From the NCBI GenBank assembly GCA_947502145.1, contig CANMYO010000002.1, forward strand, positions 620,001 through 684,000: 64,000 bases of DNA, given 5' to 3'. Below are positions 1 to 10,199 of the stretch, piece after piece (position 1 is the first letter of the stretch; every line of letters starts with the position of its first letter). This DNA is from an uncultured Paracoccaceae bacterium (GTDB lineage Bacteria > Pseudomonadota > Alphaproteobacteria > Rhodobacterales > Rhodobacteraceae). The notes beneath the pieces were generated by a model, which saw nothing but the letters and a program-made list of their open reading frames with translations, searched no databases and had not been told where the DNA came from. The translations under genes were made by a program, and so were the position numbers.

Positions 1-438
1 CCGTTCTGGTGCTTCATATCGGAACAGGTGCTCGACCCCGATTCTCCCATCCTCAACGGTCAAGAATCGTGCCTGAGACCCTACGGCAGCAAAGGGTGCC
101 GGTTTTCCTTTCGCGTATTCCAGCACAAACTCGTCAAATGTAAGGCCGCGGGTCGAATTCTCATGTCCGACCAGATCGTCCCGATGTCTATAGCGATACC
201 AACTGCCCAGCCAGTCAATAGGATTACGCACAATCGCCATCAATTCGGGTTCTTTGCCGCCGGCCTGGACGAAAAACGGTTTAATGAATCGTCTGTAACG
301 ATAGCAGGGCATGTGTTTCAGGACCGGAGGATCACGCACAACCATTGAGGCGCGCGGCGCAAGCGCGCCCAAAAGTGCTGTTGTTCCGGTCTTGGGAACG
401 GATAAAATCGCAATATTTTCTTTCCAGAAAACAAGCAC
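1..438 (-). CDS. Sulfotransferase family protein (partial, 3' end cut by window edge)
   Basis: An open frame of 146 codons runs off the left edge. Near the N-terminus (about residues 14-19) it reads PKTGTT, the 5'-phosphosulfate-binding loop of PAPS-dependent sulfotransferases, and further on IVRNPIDWLGSWYR, which fits the 3'-phosphate-binding motif. The family transfers sulfate from PAPS to hydroxyls or amines of sugars, lipids or peptides; the acceptor cannot be read here. I chose the GTG at 438 because GAGAGG lies about 8 bases upstream; a TTG two codons earlier is possible. The gene diverges from recA and shares its upstream region, including the LexA sites. Confidence 0.8.
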   Translation of the reverse strand, partial: MLVFWKENIAILSVPKTGTTALLGALAPRASMVVRDPPVLKHMPCYRYRRFIKPFFVQAGGKEPELMAIVRNPIDWLGSWYRYRHRDDLVGHENSTRGLTFDEFVLEYAKGKPAPFAAVGSQARFLTVEDGRIGVEHLFRYEAPER

Positions 439-539
439 CTGCAAGACCTCTCTGACGTTTCTTGAGTTCCAGTCTAGGCGATCAACCTTTTCTTAACCAC
501 CACATTCGAATGTGGCTTGATGAAGTTTTTTGTTGAAAT

Positions 540-583
540 GTTCTCTTTTTGGTCTCATAGGTTGATGAGAACAGAAAAAGAAC
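540..583. promoter_or_regulatory. LexA (SOS) boxes upstream of recA
   Basis: GAACAGAAAAAGAAC at 569-583 is a perfect GAAC-N7-GAAC site, the direct-repeat operator used by alphaproteobacterial LexA. A second, imperfect site in the opposite orientation (GTTC-N7-GGTC) lies at 540-554, so the two face each other about 14 bases apart. Position 50-100 bases before recA fits repression of recA; the divergent sulfotransferase gene could also be affected. Confidence 0.85.
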
Positions 584-635
584 ATCAGCAGTGATTGCCG
601 CCCCGAAATGGGCGTGACATAAGGACAGGACCAGA

Positions 636-1718
636 ATGGCAACGGCAGAACTCCTCAAGATGACAGACAAGAAAACAGCCGATAAGCAAAAAGCGTTGGA
701 TTCAGCGCTTGCGCAGATCGAACGTCAATTCGGTAAAGGGTCGATCATGACCCTTGGCGGCGAAAACAAGATGCCCGATATCGAAGCGACAAGCACAGGG
801 TCCTTGGGCCTCGACATTGCCCTTGGCATAGGTGGTCTGCCAAAGGGACGGATCGTTGAAATCTACGGGCCTGAATCTTCAGGCAAGACGACGCTGACCC
901 TTCATGCAATCGCGGAAGAGCAGAAGAAGGGCGGCGTTTGTGCCTTTGTTGACGCTGAACATGCTCTTGACCCGACCTATGCAAAGAAGCTGGGCGTTAA
1001 CCTTGATGAACTGTTGATTTCACAACCTGACACCGGTGAACAGGCGCTTGAAATTGTCGATACATTGGTGCGTTCGGGCGCGGTGAGCATGGTTATCGTG
1101 GATTCAGTTGCAGCACTGACACCCAAATCAGAGCTTGAAGGTGAGATGGGCGACAGCAGCGTTGGCGTTCATGCACGGTTGATGTCACAGGCAATGCGCA
1201 AACTGACCGGGTCGATAAATCGTTCAGGTTGCATGGTGATCTTCATCAACCAGATTCGGATGAAGATCGGTGTTATGTTTGGCTCACCTGAAACGACAAC
1301 CGGCGGCAACGCGCTCAAGTTCTATGCTTCTGTTCGTCTTGATATCCGCAGAATTGGTGCGATCAAGGACCGTGATGAGGTTGTTGGCAATGCAACCCGT
1401 GTGAAGGTGGTCAAGAACAAGGTTGCTCCGCCATTCAAACAGGTTGAATTTGACATCATGTATGGTGAAGGGATCTCGAAGAACGGTGAATTGCTCGACC
1501 TCGGTGTCAAGGCCGGTGTTGTTGAAAAGTCGGGTGCCTGGTTTAGCTACGGTGATGAGCGGATCGGACAGGGCCGCGAGAACTCAAAGATGTATCTGCG
1601 TGAGAACGCCAATATTGCACTTGAGATCGAAGACAAGATTCGGGCTGCGCACGGGCTAGATTTCGACATGTCCGCGGACAAGCCTGACGATGCCGATGAC
1701 GAACTGGTTGAATTGTAA
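636..1718 (+). CDS. recA: Recombinase RecA
   Basis: 360 residues, the normal RecA length for this group. RecA polymerises on single-stranded DNA, drives strand exchange and triggers LexA self-cleavage. Visible landmarks are the conserved N-terminal stretch [12 protein letters not shown] (about residues 29-40), the Walker A loop GPESSGKTT (about 78-86), the loop-2 region [14 protein letters not shown] and an acidic C-terminal tail. The start is preceded by an AAGGACAGGA ribosome site. A LexA box lies upstream. A monocistronic unit is likely, since a hairpin with a T run follows about 70 bases after the stop. Confidence 0.99.
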   Translation: MATAELLKMTDKKTADKQKALDSALAQIERQFGKGSIMTLGGENKMPDIEATSTGSLGLDIALGIGGLPKGRIVEIYGPESSGKTTLTLHAIAEEQKKGGVCAFVDAEHALDPTYAKKLGVNLDELLISQPDTGEQALEIVDTLVRSGAVSMVIVDSVAALTPKSELEGEMGDSSVGVHARLMSQAMRKLTGSINRSGCMVIFINQIRMKIGVMFGSPETTTGGNALKFYASVRLDIRRIGAIKDRDEVVGNATRVKVVKNKVAPPFKQVEFDIMYGEGISKNGELLDLGVKAGVVEKSGAWFSYGDERIGQGRENSKMYLRENANIALEIEDKIRAAHGLDFDMSADKPDDADDELVEL

Positions 1719-1752
1719 GCGAACGGTGTTGGGCCACACCTGAAAAGGGCCC

Positions 1753-1815
1753 GATGACGTCGAATGCGTCATCTGCATGAATGGGAATGGGTGCAGCAAA
1801 ATCTGCACCCTTTTT
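1753..1815 (+). terminator. recA terminator region (two hairpins)
   Basis: A perfect 7-bp inverted repeat (GATGACG/CGTCATC) spans 1753-1773. It is followed by GGGTGCAG/CTGCACCC with a 6-base loop and TTTTT at 1789-1815, a classic intrinsic terminator. Confidence 0.85.
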
Positions 1816-1887
1816 CATGTTCTGTGGACACCCAATCGCCATGGGGCTACATCTTCGGGGCTTCTTAACTATGCACCGGGGACCCCG

Positions 1888-4536
1888 ATGACCAGCCTTG
1901 CCGAAATTCGTTCAACATTCCTCAATTACTTTGGAAAGAATGGTCACGAAGTTGTCGCGTCCGGCCCCCTCGTGCCGCGCAATGACCCCACGTTGATGTT
2001 TACCAACTCGGGTATGGTTCAGTTCAAGAACCGGTTTACCGGTGTGGAAAGCGGATCTTATGATCGTGCCACAACGGCTCAGAAATGCGTGCGTGCCGGT
2101 GGCAAGCACAATGATCTCGACAACGTAGGCTATACAGCTCGCCATCACACATTCTTTGAGATGATGGGCAACTTCAGCTTTGGCGATTACTTCAAATCAG
2201 ATGCGATCCCCTTTGCCTGGGAGTTGATAACAAAGGACTTTGGCATCGACAAATCCCGATTGCTGACAACGGTTTATCACACAGATGATGAGGCGTTCGA
2301 AATCTGGAAATCACTAGGCGTCCCCGAAGACCGTATTATTCGTATTGCGACTGACGACAATTTTTGGCGTATGGGACCGACCGGTCCGTGTGGCCCTTCA
2401 ACGGAAATATTCTATGACCATGGCGATCATATCTGGGGTGGACCTCCGGGCAGCGTGGATGAGGACGGCGATCGGTTCATCGAGATATGGAACATCGTTT
2501 TCATGCAGAACGAACAGTTCGATGACGGTCATCTTGAACCGCTTGACATGCAATCCATTGATACCGGCATGGGGCTGGAACGCGTCGCGGCCCTTTTGCA
2601 GGGCAGCCACGATAACTATGAGACCGACCTGTTCCGCTCCCTGATGGAGGCGTCAGGCCATGCTACGTCAACCGATCCGTTCGGCGACCAAAATGTGCAC
2701 CATCGGGTCATTGCTGATCATTTGCGGTCGACCTCTTTCCTGATTGCCGAAGGCGTTTTGCCGTCGAACGAGGGGCGGGGCTATGTGCTCCGGCGAATTA
2801 TGCGCCGTGCAATGCGCCATGCGCATCTTCTTGGTGCCAAGGACCCAGTGATGCACAAACTCGTCCCCACGCTTGTCCAGCAAATGGGCGTCGCCTATCC
2901 GGAACTCGGCCAGGGACAACGCTTGATTGAAGACACGCTTCTCAATGAAGAAGTGCGGTTCAAACAAACACTGGATCGTGGCCTCAAACTTCTTGATGAC
3001 GAGTTATCCAACTTGCCAGAAGGCGCCAAACTGCCCGGAGCAGCAGCGTTCAAACTATATGACACATATGGGTTCCCGCTTGACCTGACGCAGGATGCAT
3101 TGCGTGAAAAGGGGCATAGCGTTGACACGGAGGGATTTGACACCGCGATGGCAGCGCAAAAGGCAAAGGCGCGGGCCGCGTGGTCAGGTTCTGGCGCTGA
3201 AGCGGATGCAAGCGTCTGGTTCGACGTCGTTGATCAGCACGGTACAACGGATTTTCTTGGCTATGATTCTACCTTTGCGGAAGGTCAAATCGTCGCCCTC
3301 GTCGTCGATGGCAAAGCCGTGAGCGAGGCCAGTGATGAGGTGCAGATCGTCCTGAACCAATCCCCGTTTTATGCCGAAAGCGGCGGTCAGGTCGGTGATG
3401 CCGGTGTCCTGCGCACTGAAAGCGGTGAGGTTGAGGTTACCGACACCAAAAAGGTGGCCGGATTGCATATCCACATTGGTCGCATGCGCAATGGGACCAT
3501 CGGGATCGGGCAGGGGGCTGAACTTGCAGTTGATGTGCCGCGACGGACCCAAATTCAGGCCAATCACTCAGCGACCCATTTGCTGAACGAGGCATTGCGA
3601 AACACGCTTGGCGATCACATTGCACAGCGCGGCTCGCTGAACGCGCCGGACCGTTTGCGCTTCGATTTCAGTCACAACCACGCCATGACAAGTGATGAAC
3701 TCACAGCGGTAGAACGCGAAGTCAACGCTATGATCCGACAGAACAGCAGTGTCGAGACACGGATCATGACTCCGGATGACGCCCGTGCCATGGGCGCTCA
3801 GGCGCTGTTTGGTGAAAAATATGGTGATGAGGTGCGCGTCGTTTCAATGGGAAAGAAGCCAGACGCCGGCAAGGGGCTGGGTGGGGACAGCTACTCGATC
3901 GAACTTTGCGGCGGCACCCATGTGCGCTACCTCGGAGAGATTGGCGCATTTGTTGTGCTTGGGGATAGTGCCTCCAGCGCCGGTGTGCGCCGGGTTGAGG
4001 CCCTGACAGGGCAAGCAGCACTGGACCACCTGCGAACACAGGATCGGCTGCTGTCAGATGCCGCTGCCGCGCTGAAAGCGCCTGCTGCCGATATGGCCGA
4101 GCGGATCAAAGCCTTGTTGGACGAACGTAAGGCGCTGACCAATGAGGTTGCGCAGTTACGGCGCGATCTTGCTATGGGCGGCGGCGGCAATGACGCCGCA
4201 CGGGACACAGTGAATGGCGTGACATTTATCGGGCAGGTTTTGCGGGGCGTTTCAGGCAAGGATCTTCCGGCCCTTGTCGACCAGTTCAAAGCGGAAATTG
4301 GGAGCGGCGTTGTCCTGTTGATCGCAGATACCGGCGCAAAGGCTGCCGTGGCAGCAGGCGTGACTTCGGATTTGACCAGTCGGATGTCCGCTGTTGATAT
4401 TCTGCGCGCCGCGGTCCCGGAATTGGGCGGAAAGGGGGGCGGTGGCCGCCCTGACATGGCGCAAGGGGGCGGTGCATCTTCAGAGAATGCAGATGCCGCC
4501 ATTGCCGCGGCCAAAACCTATCTGGAGGGAGTTTGA
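1888..4536 (+). CDS. alaS: Alanine--tRNA ligase
   Basis: 882 residues, full length. It charges tRNA-Ala with alanine and edits mischarged serine or glycine. The N-terminus [15 protein letters not shown] and the class II core ([32 protein letters not shown]) are typical. The editing domain carries HSATH near residue 560 and CGGTH near 674, the zinc ligands. The glycine-rich C-Ala domain ([16 protein letters not shown]) closes the protein. The frame is open 37 codons upstream through the recA terminator, so the ATG at 1888 matching homologue N-termini is the start. The next gene begins three bases after the stop region. Confidence 0.98.
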   Translation: MTSLAEIRSTFLNYFGKNGHEVVASGPLVPRNDPTLMFTNSGMVQFKNRFTGVESGSYDRATTAQKCVRAGGKHNDLDNVGYTARHHTFFEMMGNFSFGDYFKSDAIPFAWELITKDFGIDKSRLLTTVYHTDDEAFEIWKSLGVPEDRIIRIATDDNFWRMGPTGPCGPSTEIFYDHGDHIWGGPPGSVDEDGDRFIEIWNIVFMQNEQFDDGHLEPLDMQSIDTGMGLERVAALLQGSHDNYETDLFRSLMEASGHATSTDPFGDQNVHHRVIADHLRSTSFLIAEGVLPSNEGRGYVLRRIMRRAMRHAHLLGAKDPVMHKLVPTLVQQMGVAYPELGQGQRLIEDTLLNEEVRFKQTLDRGLKLLDDELSNLPEGAKLPGAAAFKLYDTYGFPLDLTQDALREKGHSVDTEGFDTAMAAQKAKARAAWSGSGAEADASVWFDVVDQHGTTDFLGYDSTFAEGQIVALVVDGKAVSEASDEVQIVLNQSPFYAESGGQVGDAGVLRTESGEVEVTDTKKVAGLHIHIGRMRNGTIGIGQGAELAVDVPRRTQIQANHSATHLLNEALRNTLGDHIAQRGSLNAPDRLRFDFSHNHAMTSDELTAVEREVNAMIRQNSSVETRIMTPDDARAMGAQALFGEKYGDEVRVVSMGKKPDAGKGLGGDSYSIELCGGTHVRYLGEIGAFVVLGDSASSAGVRRVEALTGQAALDHLRTQDRLLSDAAAALKAPAADMAERIKALLDERKALTNEVAQLRRDLAMGGGGNDAARDTVNGVTFIGQVLRGVSGKDLPALVDQFKAEIGSGVVLLIADTGAKAAVAAGVTSDLTSRMSAVDILRAAVPELGGKGGGGRPDMAQGGGASSENADAAIAAAKTYLEGV

Positions 4537-4539
4537 TCA

Positions 4540-4830
4540 ATGCCGTCAGCACTTTGGATTGCCCACGTGAAGGTCACTGACCCCGAGGCGTATGGCAGGT
4601 ATGCGTCGCTCGCGACTGATGCAATTGCTGCACATGGGGGCGTCTTTCTTGCACGGGGCGGGGCGTATGAAACGCTGGAAGGCCCAGATCGGCCGCGCAA
4701 TGTTGTCGCACGCTTTCCGTCCATGCAAGCTGCGCATGATTGTTATTATTCAGACAGTTATCAGGCGGCCTTAACCCATGCGAAGGGCGCTGCTGAGCGA
4801 GAACTGAGTATTATCGAAGAGGCTGAATGA
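4540..4830 (+). CDS. DUF1330 family protein
   Basis: 96 residues resembling DUF1330, a small ferredoxin-like (dimeric alpha-beta barrel) fold: LWIAHVKVTDPEAYGRY at the start and YYSDSYQ near residue 68 are typical. Function in the family is unknown. It follows alaS by three bases with GGAGGGAG upstream and overlaps the next gene by four bases (ATGA), so alaS, this gene and the MOSC gene are probably co-transcribed. Confidence 0.85.
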   Translation: MPSALWIAHVKVTDPEAYGRYASLATDAIAAHGGVFLARGGAYETLEGPDRPRNVVARFPSMQAAHDCYYSDSYQAALTHAKGAAERELSIIEEAE

Positions 4831-5312
4831 AGGGCCAGCTAGGTACCATGCTGGCACGCCACGCAGCCGTCGGGCGCCTGGAATGGATAGGCTTGCGATC
4901 GGCGCGGAAATTGGACGTCGCAGTCGTCGAGAATGCCGATATGACTGAAACAGGGTTAATCGGGGATCACGCTCCGGCTGGCAAACGGGCGGTCACATTG
5001 ATCCAATTTGAACATTTGCCCGTCATCGCAGCGCTGGCAAACAAGGCAGTGGTTGCGCCAGCTCAGCTGCGGCGTAACCTTGTTATCTCAGGCATAAATT
5101 TGATGGCGTTCCGCAAGACGTTGGTTCAGATCGGGGATGTTGTTCTGCGGATCGAGGGGCCCTGTCCGCCGTGCAGTCGGATCGAAACCGCACTTGGGCC
5201 TGGCGGCTACAATGCGGTACGTGGCCACGGCGGCTGGTACGCTAGCGTACACAGACCGGGCACAATCCGTCTGCAGGATGGCGTCACGCCGTATAGGGAA
5301 GCCGACAGCTAG
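4827..5312 (+). CDS. MOSC domain-containing protein
   Basis: 161 residues. The order RRNLVISGINL, FRKTLVQIGD, then GPCPPCSRIE matches the MOSC fold of the YiiM/molybdenum cofactor sulfurase C-terminal type. Known members bind molybdenum cofactor or a sulfur carrier and include mARC-like N-hydroxylamine reductases; the substrate here is unknown. The start ATG overlaps the DUF1330 stop, suggesting translational coupling. The gene is convergent with typA and overlaps its 3' end by four bases. Confidence 0.85.
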   Translation: MKGQLGTMLARHAAVGRLEWIGLRSARKLDVAVVENADMTETGLIGDHAPAGKRAVTLIQFEHLPVIAALANKAVVAPAQLRRNLVISGINLMAFRKTLVQIGDVVLRIEGPCPPCSRIETALGPGGYNAVRGHGGWYASVHRPGTIRLQDGVTPYREADS

Positions 5313-7129
5313 CTTGCCGCGCGGGCTTGCCGTTTACGCTCATGCGGGTCGAGATAACGTTTGCGCAACCGGATTGCGTTGGGCGTGACTTCGACCAACT
5401 CATCATCGTCAATATAGGCAATCGCCTGTTCCAGTGACATGATAACAGGAGTCGTCAGGCGGACTGCCTCATCCGTGCCCGAAGCCCGCACGTTGGTCAG
5501 TTTTTTACCCTTTAGCGGGTTCACTTCAAGATCGTTTTCACGGCTGTGTTCGCCGATGATCATGCCGGTGTAGACGGCCTCTTGTGCGCCGATAAACATC
5601 TTGCCGCGCTCTTCTAGATTCCAGAGTGCGAATGCAACCGATGAACCGTTTTCCATGGAGATCAACACGCCCTGACGGCGGCCCTGAATCGGGCCTTTGT
5701 AAGGGGTCCAGCCATGGAACAGCCGGTTCAAGACGCCTGATCCACGTGTGTCAGTCAGAAATTCTCCGTGATATCCGATCAAACCGCGTGAGGGGACATG
5801 TGCGATAATGCGTGTCTTGCCAGCACCAGCGGGCTTCATTTCGGTCAATTCACCTTTGCGCGGTCCTGTCAACTTTTCGACTACTGCACCAGTGTATTCG
5901 TCATCCACGTCAATGGTGACTTCTTCGACCGGTTCCATCCGCTGGCCGTTTTCTTCGGTGAAGATGACTTGTGGGCGCGAGATTGACAGTTCAAACCCTT
6001 CACGGCGCATGTTTTCAATCAAAACGCCCATCTGCAACTCACCGCGACCGGATACTTCAAACGCGTCGCCACCGGGCGTATCGGCAATCTTGATCGCGAC
6101 GTTGACTTCGGCTTCTTTCATCAGGCGGTCGCGAATTACGCGAGACTGAACTTTCTTACCGTCTTTGCCGGCTAATGGTGAATCGTTGATCCCAAAAGTC
6201 ACGGTGATGGTTGGCGGATCAATCGGTTGGGCGGGCAGGGGGATGTCGACTGCAACGTCACACAATGTATCCGCAACGGTTGCCTTGGTCATGCCTGCAA
6301 TGGTGACGATGTCGCCGGCTTCGGCCACGTCAATGGGCTGCTGGGCCAATCCGCGAAAGGCCAGCACTTTGGAAACGCGGAACTGTTCGATTTTTTCGCC
6401 TGTGCGGCTAAGCGCTTTTACGGTGTCACCAGCCTTGAGCGATCCCGCTTCGACGCGACCTGTCAGGATGCGGCCGATAAAAGGGTCAGCCGACAGCGTT
6501 GTTGCGAGCATCTGGAATGGCTCTGACTTCCGCTCAACCTGTTTTGGGGTTGGAACGTGTTCCACAATCAGATCGAACAGGGCAGACAGGTCCTTGCGCG
6601 GCCCGTCAAGTTCGGCGTCACACCAGCCCGCGCGGCCCGAAGCGTACATGGTGGGAAAGTCGAGTTGTTCGTCTTCCGCTTCTAGCGCTGCAAACAGGTC
6701 AAAGACCTCGTCAACGGCACGATCAGGTTCGCCATCCGGCTTGTCGACCTTGTTGACGACGACAATCGGCCGCAAGCCCAATGCCAGCGCCTTGGAGGTG
6801 ACAAATTTGGTCTGTGGCATCGGGCCCTCAGCGGCATCCACCAGCAAGACAACGCCGTCGACCATCGACAGGATACGCTCGACCTCGCCACCAAAATCGG
6901 CGTGACCTGGGGTGTCTACGATATTGATGCGCGTGCCTTTCCACTCGACACTCGTACATTTTGCGAGGATCGTGATCCCACGTTCCCGTTCAATGTCATT
7001 GCTGTCCATGGCACGTTCATCAACGGCCTGATTTTCCCGGAATGCGCCGGATTGCTTCAGCAGCTCATCCACCAAAGTGGTTTTGCCGTGGTCAACGTGT
7101 GCGATGATCGCAATATTGCGAATGTCCAT
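5309..7129 (-). CDS. typA: Translational GTPase TypA/BipA
   Basis: 606 residues, the usual length. The G domain starts AHVDHGKTT (G1, residues 10-18), with [12 protein letters not shown] (G3) and NKVDKPD (G4), followed by EF-Tu domain 2, EF-G-like domains and the BipA-specific C-terminal region ([17 protein letters not shown]). It binds ribosomes and assists 50S maturation and growth under stress or cold. About 80 bases separate its start from the SMR gene stop on the same strand; the two may or may not be co-transcribed. Confidence 0.98.
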   Translation of the reverse strand: MDIRNIAIIAHVDHGKTTLVDELLKQSGAFRENQAVDERAMDSNDIERERGITILAKCTSVEWKGTRINIVDTPGHADFGGEVERILSMVDGVVLLVDAAEGPMPQTKFVTSKALALGLRPIVVVNKVDKPDGEPDRAVDEVFDLFAALEAEDEQLDFPTMYASGRAGWCDAELDGPRKDLSALFDLIVEHVPTPKQVERKSEPFQMLATTLSADPFIGRILTGRVEAGSLKAGDTVKALSRTGEKIEQFRVSKVLAFRGLAQQPIDVAEAGDIVTIAGMTKATVADTLCDVAVDIPLPAQPIDPPTITVTFGINDSPLAGKDGKKVQSRVIRDRLMKEAEVNVAIKIADTPGGDAFEVSGRGELQMGVLIENMRREGFELSISRPQVIFTEENGQRMEPVEEVTIDVDDEYTGAVVEKLTGPRKGELTEMKPAGAGKTRIIAHVPSRGLIGYHGEFLTDTRGSGVLNRLFHGWTPYKGPIQGRRQGVLISMENGSSVAFALWNLEERGKMFIGAQEAVYTGMIIGEHSRENDLEVNPLKGKKLTNVRASGTDEAVRLTTPVIMSLEQAIAYIDDDELVEVTPNAIRLRKRYLDPHERKRQARAAS

Positions 7130-7210
7130 GAGTCTGCCCTTATGCGGAGTTGCCGCGCGGATAACGCGGTGCGCAGATAAAAGCCAGCCCTGATTTGCCG
7201 CAGCGCGGCG

Positions 7211-7540
7211 TCAATGTGTGGTGTTGCCGGAAAAGAGATGGATGATCAGAATGCCGGACAGGATCAGCGCAAGCCCGAACATGGCAGGCAGGTCCAGCTT
7301 TTGCCCGAATATGATGTAGCCGATCAAAGCGATGAATACGATCCCAAGGCCTGACCAGATGGCGTAGACGATCCCGACCGGCATTACCTTGAGCGTCAGC
7401 GCCAAAAGATAGAATGAGGCCGCATAGCTGACGGTGCAGATGACTGATGGCCAAATCCGTGTGAATTGCTGGCTGGCCTGAAGGGCCGTTGTGCCGATGG
7501 TTTCTGTCACGATGGCAAGAACAAGTACAAGATAGTGCAT
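7211..7540 (-). CDS. Small multidrug resistance (SMR) family transporter
   Basis: 109 residues with four hydrophobic segments. The membrane-embedded glutamate of the family is in VTETIGTTALQAS (about residue 13), and YAIWSGLGI (TM3) is the SMR signature. EmrE/Sug-type proteins exchange protons for quaternary ammonium compounds or guanidinium as antiparallel dimers. Which subgroup it belongs to cannot be settled by eye. It is a stand-alone gene upstream of typA. Confidence 0.9.
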   Translation of the reverse strand: MHYLVLVLAIVTETIGTTALQASQQFTRIWPSVICTVSYAASFYLLALTLKVMPVGIVYAIWSGLGIVFIALIGYIIFGQKLDLPAMFGLALILSGILIIHLFSGNTTH

Positions 7541-7677
7541 CGCAGTGGCTTTCTTGGGCGGGCAGGGGTCAGGGAATCCTGACTACGCATTTCATGCGAA
7601 ACGATGCCAGCATGGGAACCGGAATGCTACACCCGATATTGCCAGCAGATCCCATTCATTTCTTGAAAGGCCCTTCA

Positions 7678-8271
7678 ATGTTTATTCGCCACCACAGTTG
7701 TTTTCCCGTGCCGATCCCGCGACTGACCCTTAGCCATCGTCTGGCGAACCTGCTTCTGACGCCAGCCGTACAAACCATCAATTTCCGATTTGGCCATGTC
7801 CATGTCTTTCCAAGCCATTTTCGTGCAGTCGCCGCTGCCGTCCGCGCTGGAACGCTCAGCGTTGCCTTTGACCCGGTGCGGCTCGCCACCGAAGGGTCAT
7901 TGGCGGAATACGATTCAGGCAATGATACGTTCTCATTTCAAAGTGATATGGTGATGGAGACCGCAGGCGGTCGCGCGACGGCTGTGCATGAAGCAAGTCA
8001 TGCCTGCGCCGATTTCCGCAATCGGGACACGGCGATACGCCATGAAGAGGGTGCTGCGCATATTTGCGAGGCCTGGTACCTGCTGAACTGCGGCATCGAC
8101 CCGACAACTGCGCATCTTCCGGCCAACGTCATCAAGGCCGCAACTGACATGCGCGACCGGGCCCTGCCGTCAGTTCCTGTTCGAGCGACCGGCACAGAAA
8201 TCAACACAGTGCGCAGGGATATGGCAAATCTGAAGTATGAGAATGCATTTTATGACAATGACGGCATTTAG
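7678..8271 (+). CDS. Uncharacterised protein with an HExxH motif
   Basis: 197 residues, family not recognised. It contains VHEASHACADF (H104, E105, H108), the zincin HExxH pattern, with glutamates at 123, 124 and 131 that could supply a third zinc ligand. No clear signal peptide or membrane segment is seen. The start ATG at 7678 has GAAAGG seven bases upstream; a longer in-frame start at 7489 would overlap the divergent SMR gene and lacks support. A shared terminator follows between it and icd. A metallopeptidase role is only a guess from the motif. Confidence 0.6.
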   Translation: MFIRHHSCFPVPIPRLTLSHRLANLLLTPAVQTINFRFGHVHVFPSHFRAVAAAVRAGTLSVAFDPVRLATEGSLAEYDSGNDTFSFQSDMVMETAGGRATAVHEASHACADFRNRDTAIRHEEGAAHICEAWYLLNCGIDPTTAHLPANVIKAATDMRDRALPSVPVRATGTEINTVRRDMANLKYENAFYDNDGI

Positions 8272-8292
8272 GCCATTGTGACAGAACATGAA

Positions 8293-8318
8293 AAAGGGCC
8301 GCAGTTTTGCGGCCCTTT
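8293..8318. terminator. Bidirectional terminator
   Basis: AAAGGGCCGC and GCGGCCCTTT form a perfect 10-bp stem around AGTTTT, with A- and T-rich flanks. It sits between the convergent HExxH gene and icd. Confidence 0.9.
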
Positions 8319-8324
8319 GTTTTC

Positions 8325-9533
8325 TTACATCGCTGCGTTCAGGTTTTCGTCGATCTTCTCAAGGAAACCTTCCGTAGTCAGCCACTTCTGGTCCGGACCA
8401 ACAAGTAGCGCGAGGTCCTTGGTCATGTCGCCGCTTTCAACCGTGTCAACGATGACTTTCTCCAGAGTTTCCGCAAACGACATCAGCTGTGCGTTGTCGT
8501 CCAGCTTTGCACGGTGCTTCAGACCGCCGGTCCAGGCGAAAATTGACGCAATGGAGTTTGTGGATGTTGCCTGGCCGGCCTGATGTTGGCGGTAGTGACG
8601 GGTGACCGTTCCATGCGCCGCCTCGGCCTCTACAACCTTGCCATCGGGTGTCATCAGTTGTGATGTCATCAGCCCAAGTGAACCAAAACCCTGGGCGACG
8701 GTGTCAGATTGAACGTCTCCGTCGTAGTTCTTGCAGGCCCATACAAAGCCGCCGGACCATTTCATTGCCGCGGCGACCATATCGTCAATCAGGCGGTGCT
8801 CATATGTGATGCCAGCCGCTTCGAACTTATCCTTGAACTCTTCCTGATAGATCCGCTCAAAAATCAGCATAAACTGACCGTCGTATTGTTTAAGGATCGT
8901 GTTCTTGGTCGACAGATAGACTGGCCAACCAAGGTTTAGGCCATAATTCAGCGACGCCCGGGCAAAATCTTCGATCGATTTATCAAGGTTATACATGCCC
9001 ATGTAGACGCCGGAATCGGGGGCCTTGAACACCTCATGTTCGATGACCTGGCCGTCTTCGCCGACAAATTTCATCGACAGAGTCCCGGCGCCGGGAAATT
9101 TCATATCCGTGGCGCGGTATTGATCCCCAAAGGCGTGGCGGCCAATGACGATTGGCTGCGTCCAGCCCGGGACAAGGCGTGGCACGTTCTTGCAGATGAT
9201 CGGCGCGCGGAAAACAACGCCGCCAAGGATGTTGCGGATTGTGCCGTTGGGCGACCGCCACATCTTTTTCAAACCAAATTCTTCGACGCGCGCTTCATCG
9301 GGCGTGATTGTGGCACATTTTACACCTACACCGATTTCCTTGATTTTCTCGGCTGCGTCGATGGTGATCTGGTCGTTGGTTTCGTCGCGCGCCTCGATAC
9401 CCAAATCGTAGTATAGCAGATCCACATCAAGATAGGGCAAGATCAACTTTTTCTTGATGAAATCCCAGATGATCCGGGTCATTTCGTCACCGTCAAGCTC
9501 GACGATGGGATTCTCTACCTTAATTTTTGACAT
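8325..9533 (-). CDS. icd: Isocitrate dehydrogenase (NADP+), eukaryote-like homodimeric type
   Basis: 402 residues. It oxidatively decarboxylates isocitrate to 2-oxoglutarate in the TCA cycle, making NADPH. The N-terminus [23 protein letters not shown] and the substrate region [12 protein letters not shown] are diagnostic of the type II, about 400-residue enzyme also found in eukaryotes, not the E. coli type. AAAGGAAA lies just before the ATG at 9533; a 13-residue upstream extension in frame is not expected in homologues. Terminated by the shared hairpin at 8293. Confidence 0.97.
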   Translation of the reverse strand: MSKIKVENPIVELDGDEMTRIIWDFIKKKLILPYLDVDLLYYDLGIEARDETNDQITIDAAEKIKEIGVGVKCATITPDEARVEEFGLKKMWRSPNGTIRNILGGVVFRAPIICKNVPRLVPGWTQPIVIGRHAFGDQYRATDMKFPGAGTLSMKFVGEDGQVIEHEVFKAPDSGVYMGMYNLDKSIEDFARASLNYGLNLGWPVYLSTKNTILKQYDGQFMLIFERIYQEEFKDKFEAAGITYEHRLIDDMVAAAMKWSGGFVWACKNYDGDVQSDTVAQGFGSLGLMTSQLMTPDGKVVEAEAAHGTVTRHYRQHQAGQATSTNSIASIFAWTGGLKHRAKLDDNAQLMSFAETLEKVIVDTVESGDMTKDLALLVGPDQKWLTTEGFLEKIDENLNAAM

Positions 9534-9596
9534 GGAATTTCCTTTGCGCTGCTGTGGCATTGGCGGTGCCATAGCGCATAATTCCGGTCACGAAAA

Positions 9597-9662
9597 GGGG
9601 TGGTATGCCATTGTATACTCAAACCACCCCGATCAAATTGAAATGGCCAGTACAACTGGCCA
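9597..9662 (-). terminator. Terminator hairpins downstream of the repeat lipoprotein gene
   Basis: Two inverted repeats follow the lipoprotein stop on the minus strand: TGGCCAGT/ACTGGCCA at 9644-9662, and GGGGTGGT/ACCACCCC at 9597-9630, the latter followed by TTTTCG in the minus direction. The second looks like the intrinsic terminator. Confidence 0.7.
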
Positions 9663-9676
9663 ATTATTGCAGAAAC

Positions 9677-9874
9677 TTAACCGTCTGCCATCATGGCATC
9701 GCCGGATTTCATCGCGTCATCCGCCATCATGGCATCACCGGACTTCATCGCATCGTCCGCCATCATAGCATCGCCCGACTTCATCGCGTCATCGGCCATC
9801 ATATGGTCTTTGTTCATCTGGCATCCCGCGACCGTCAGGGTCAAGGCTGCTGCAATCAGAATCTTATGTGTCAT
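9677..9874 (-). CDS. Small repeat-containing lipoprotein
   Basis: 65 residues. The N-terminus MTHKILIAAALTLTVAGC is a lipoprotein signal with lipobox VAGC, so the mature protein is a lipid-anchored peptide of about 48 residues. It is made almost wholly of a 12-residue unit, DAMKSGDAMMAD, three times and a bit: rich in Met, Asp and Lys and lacking hydrophobic bulk. It resembles MXKDX-repeat proteins, whose function is unknown. The start at 9874 is chosen because the signal peptide begins there. Confidence 0.7.
   Translation of the reverse strand: MTHKILIAAALTLTVAGCQMNKDHMMADDAMKSGDAMMADDAMKSGDAMMADDAMKSGDAMMADG
9687..9802. repeat. 36-bp tandem repeat inside the lipoprotein gene
   Basis: Copies beginning GCCATCAT start at 9687, 9723, 9759 and 9795 (three full units and a partial one), differing by a few mostly silent transitions. 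The period of exactly 12 codons keeps the frame when copies are gained or lost. Confidence 0.9.
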
Positions 9875-9974
9875 TTTGAACGTCCCCATTTGTTGTGTGG
9901 GGCGATCTGATCCTGCCGCTAACCTTAGGTCAAATGACGTCATCTGACAAACCTGTGAGCGGTCAAAGTGGGGA

Positions 9975-10051
9975 TGGTAGGCCCGGCAGGACTTGAACCC
10001 GCAACCAAAGCGTTATGAGCGCTCTGCTCTAACCAATTGAGCTACAGGCCC
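9975..10051 (-). tRNA. tRNA with anticodon CAU (Ile2 or elongator Met)
   Basis: A 77-base cloverleaf on the minus strand: acceptor arm begins GGGCCTG, D arm TAGCTCAATTGGTTAGAGC, anticodon loop CTCATAA (anticodon CAT), T arm GGGTTCAAGTCC, and an encoded CCA. The lack of initiator features (three G-C pairs in the anticodon stem) excludes tRNA-fMet. Whether the C is modified to lysidine to read AUA (tRNA-Ile2) or left as Met cannot be decided by eye; I slightly favour Ile2. Confidence 0.93.
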
Positions 10052-10199
10052 CCGTGCCGCGCAGGGCTACCAGACCCATCGCGCGGGTCAAGTGTTCTGT
10101 GAAGAAATGAGCGCGCCGATCGACCAGATTAGGTAAATGGTTTGCACCGCATCCCTTGATCGGCTAGGGCAGCAGCAACAACGCCCGGGGGTGCCAGAG

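Noticed and set aside
9687-9802. Possible CRISPR-like array
   Set aside because: Units are contiguous with no spacers, keep a 12-codon frame and lie in a lipoprotein gene.
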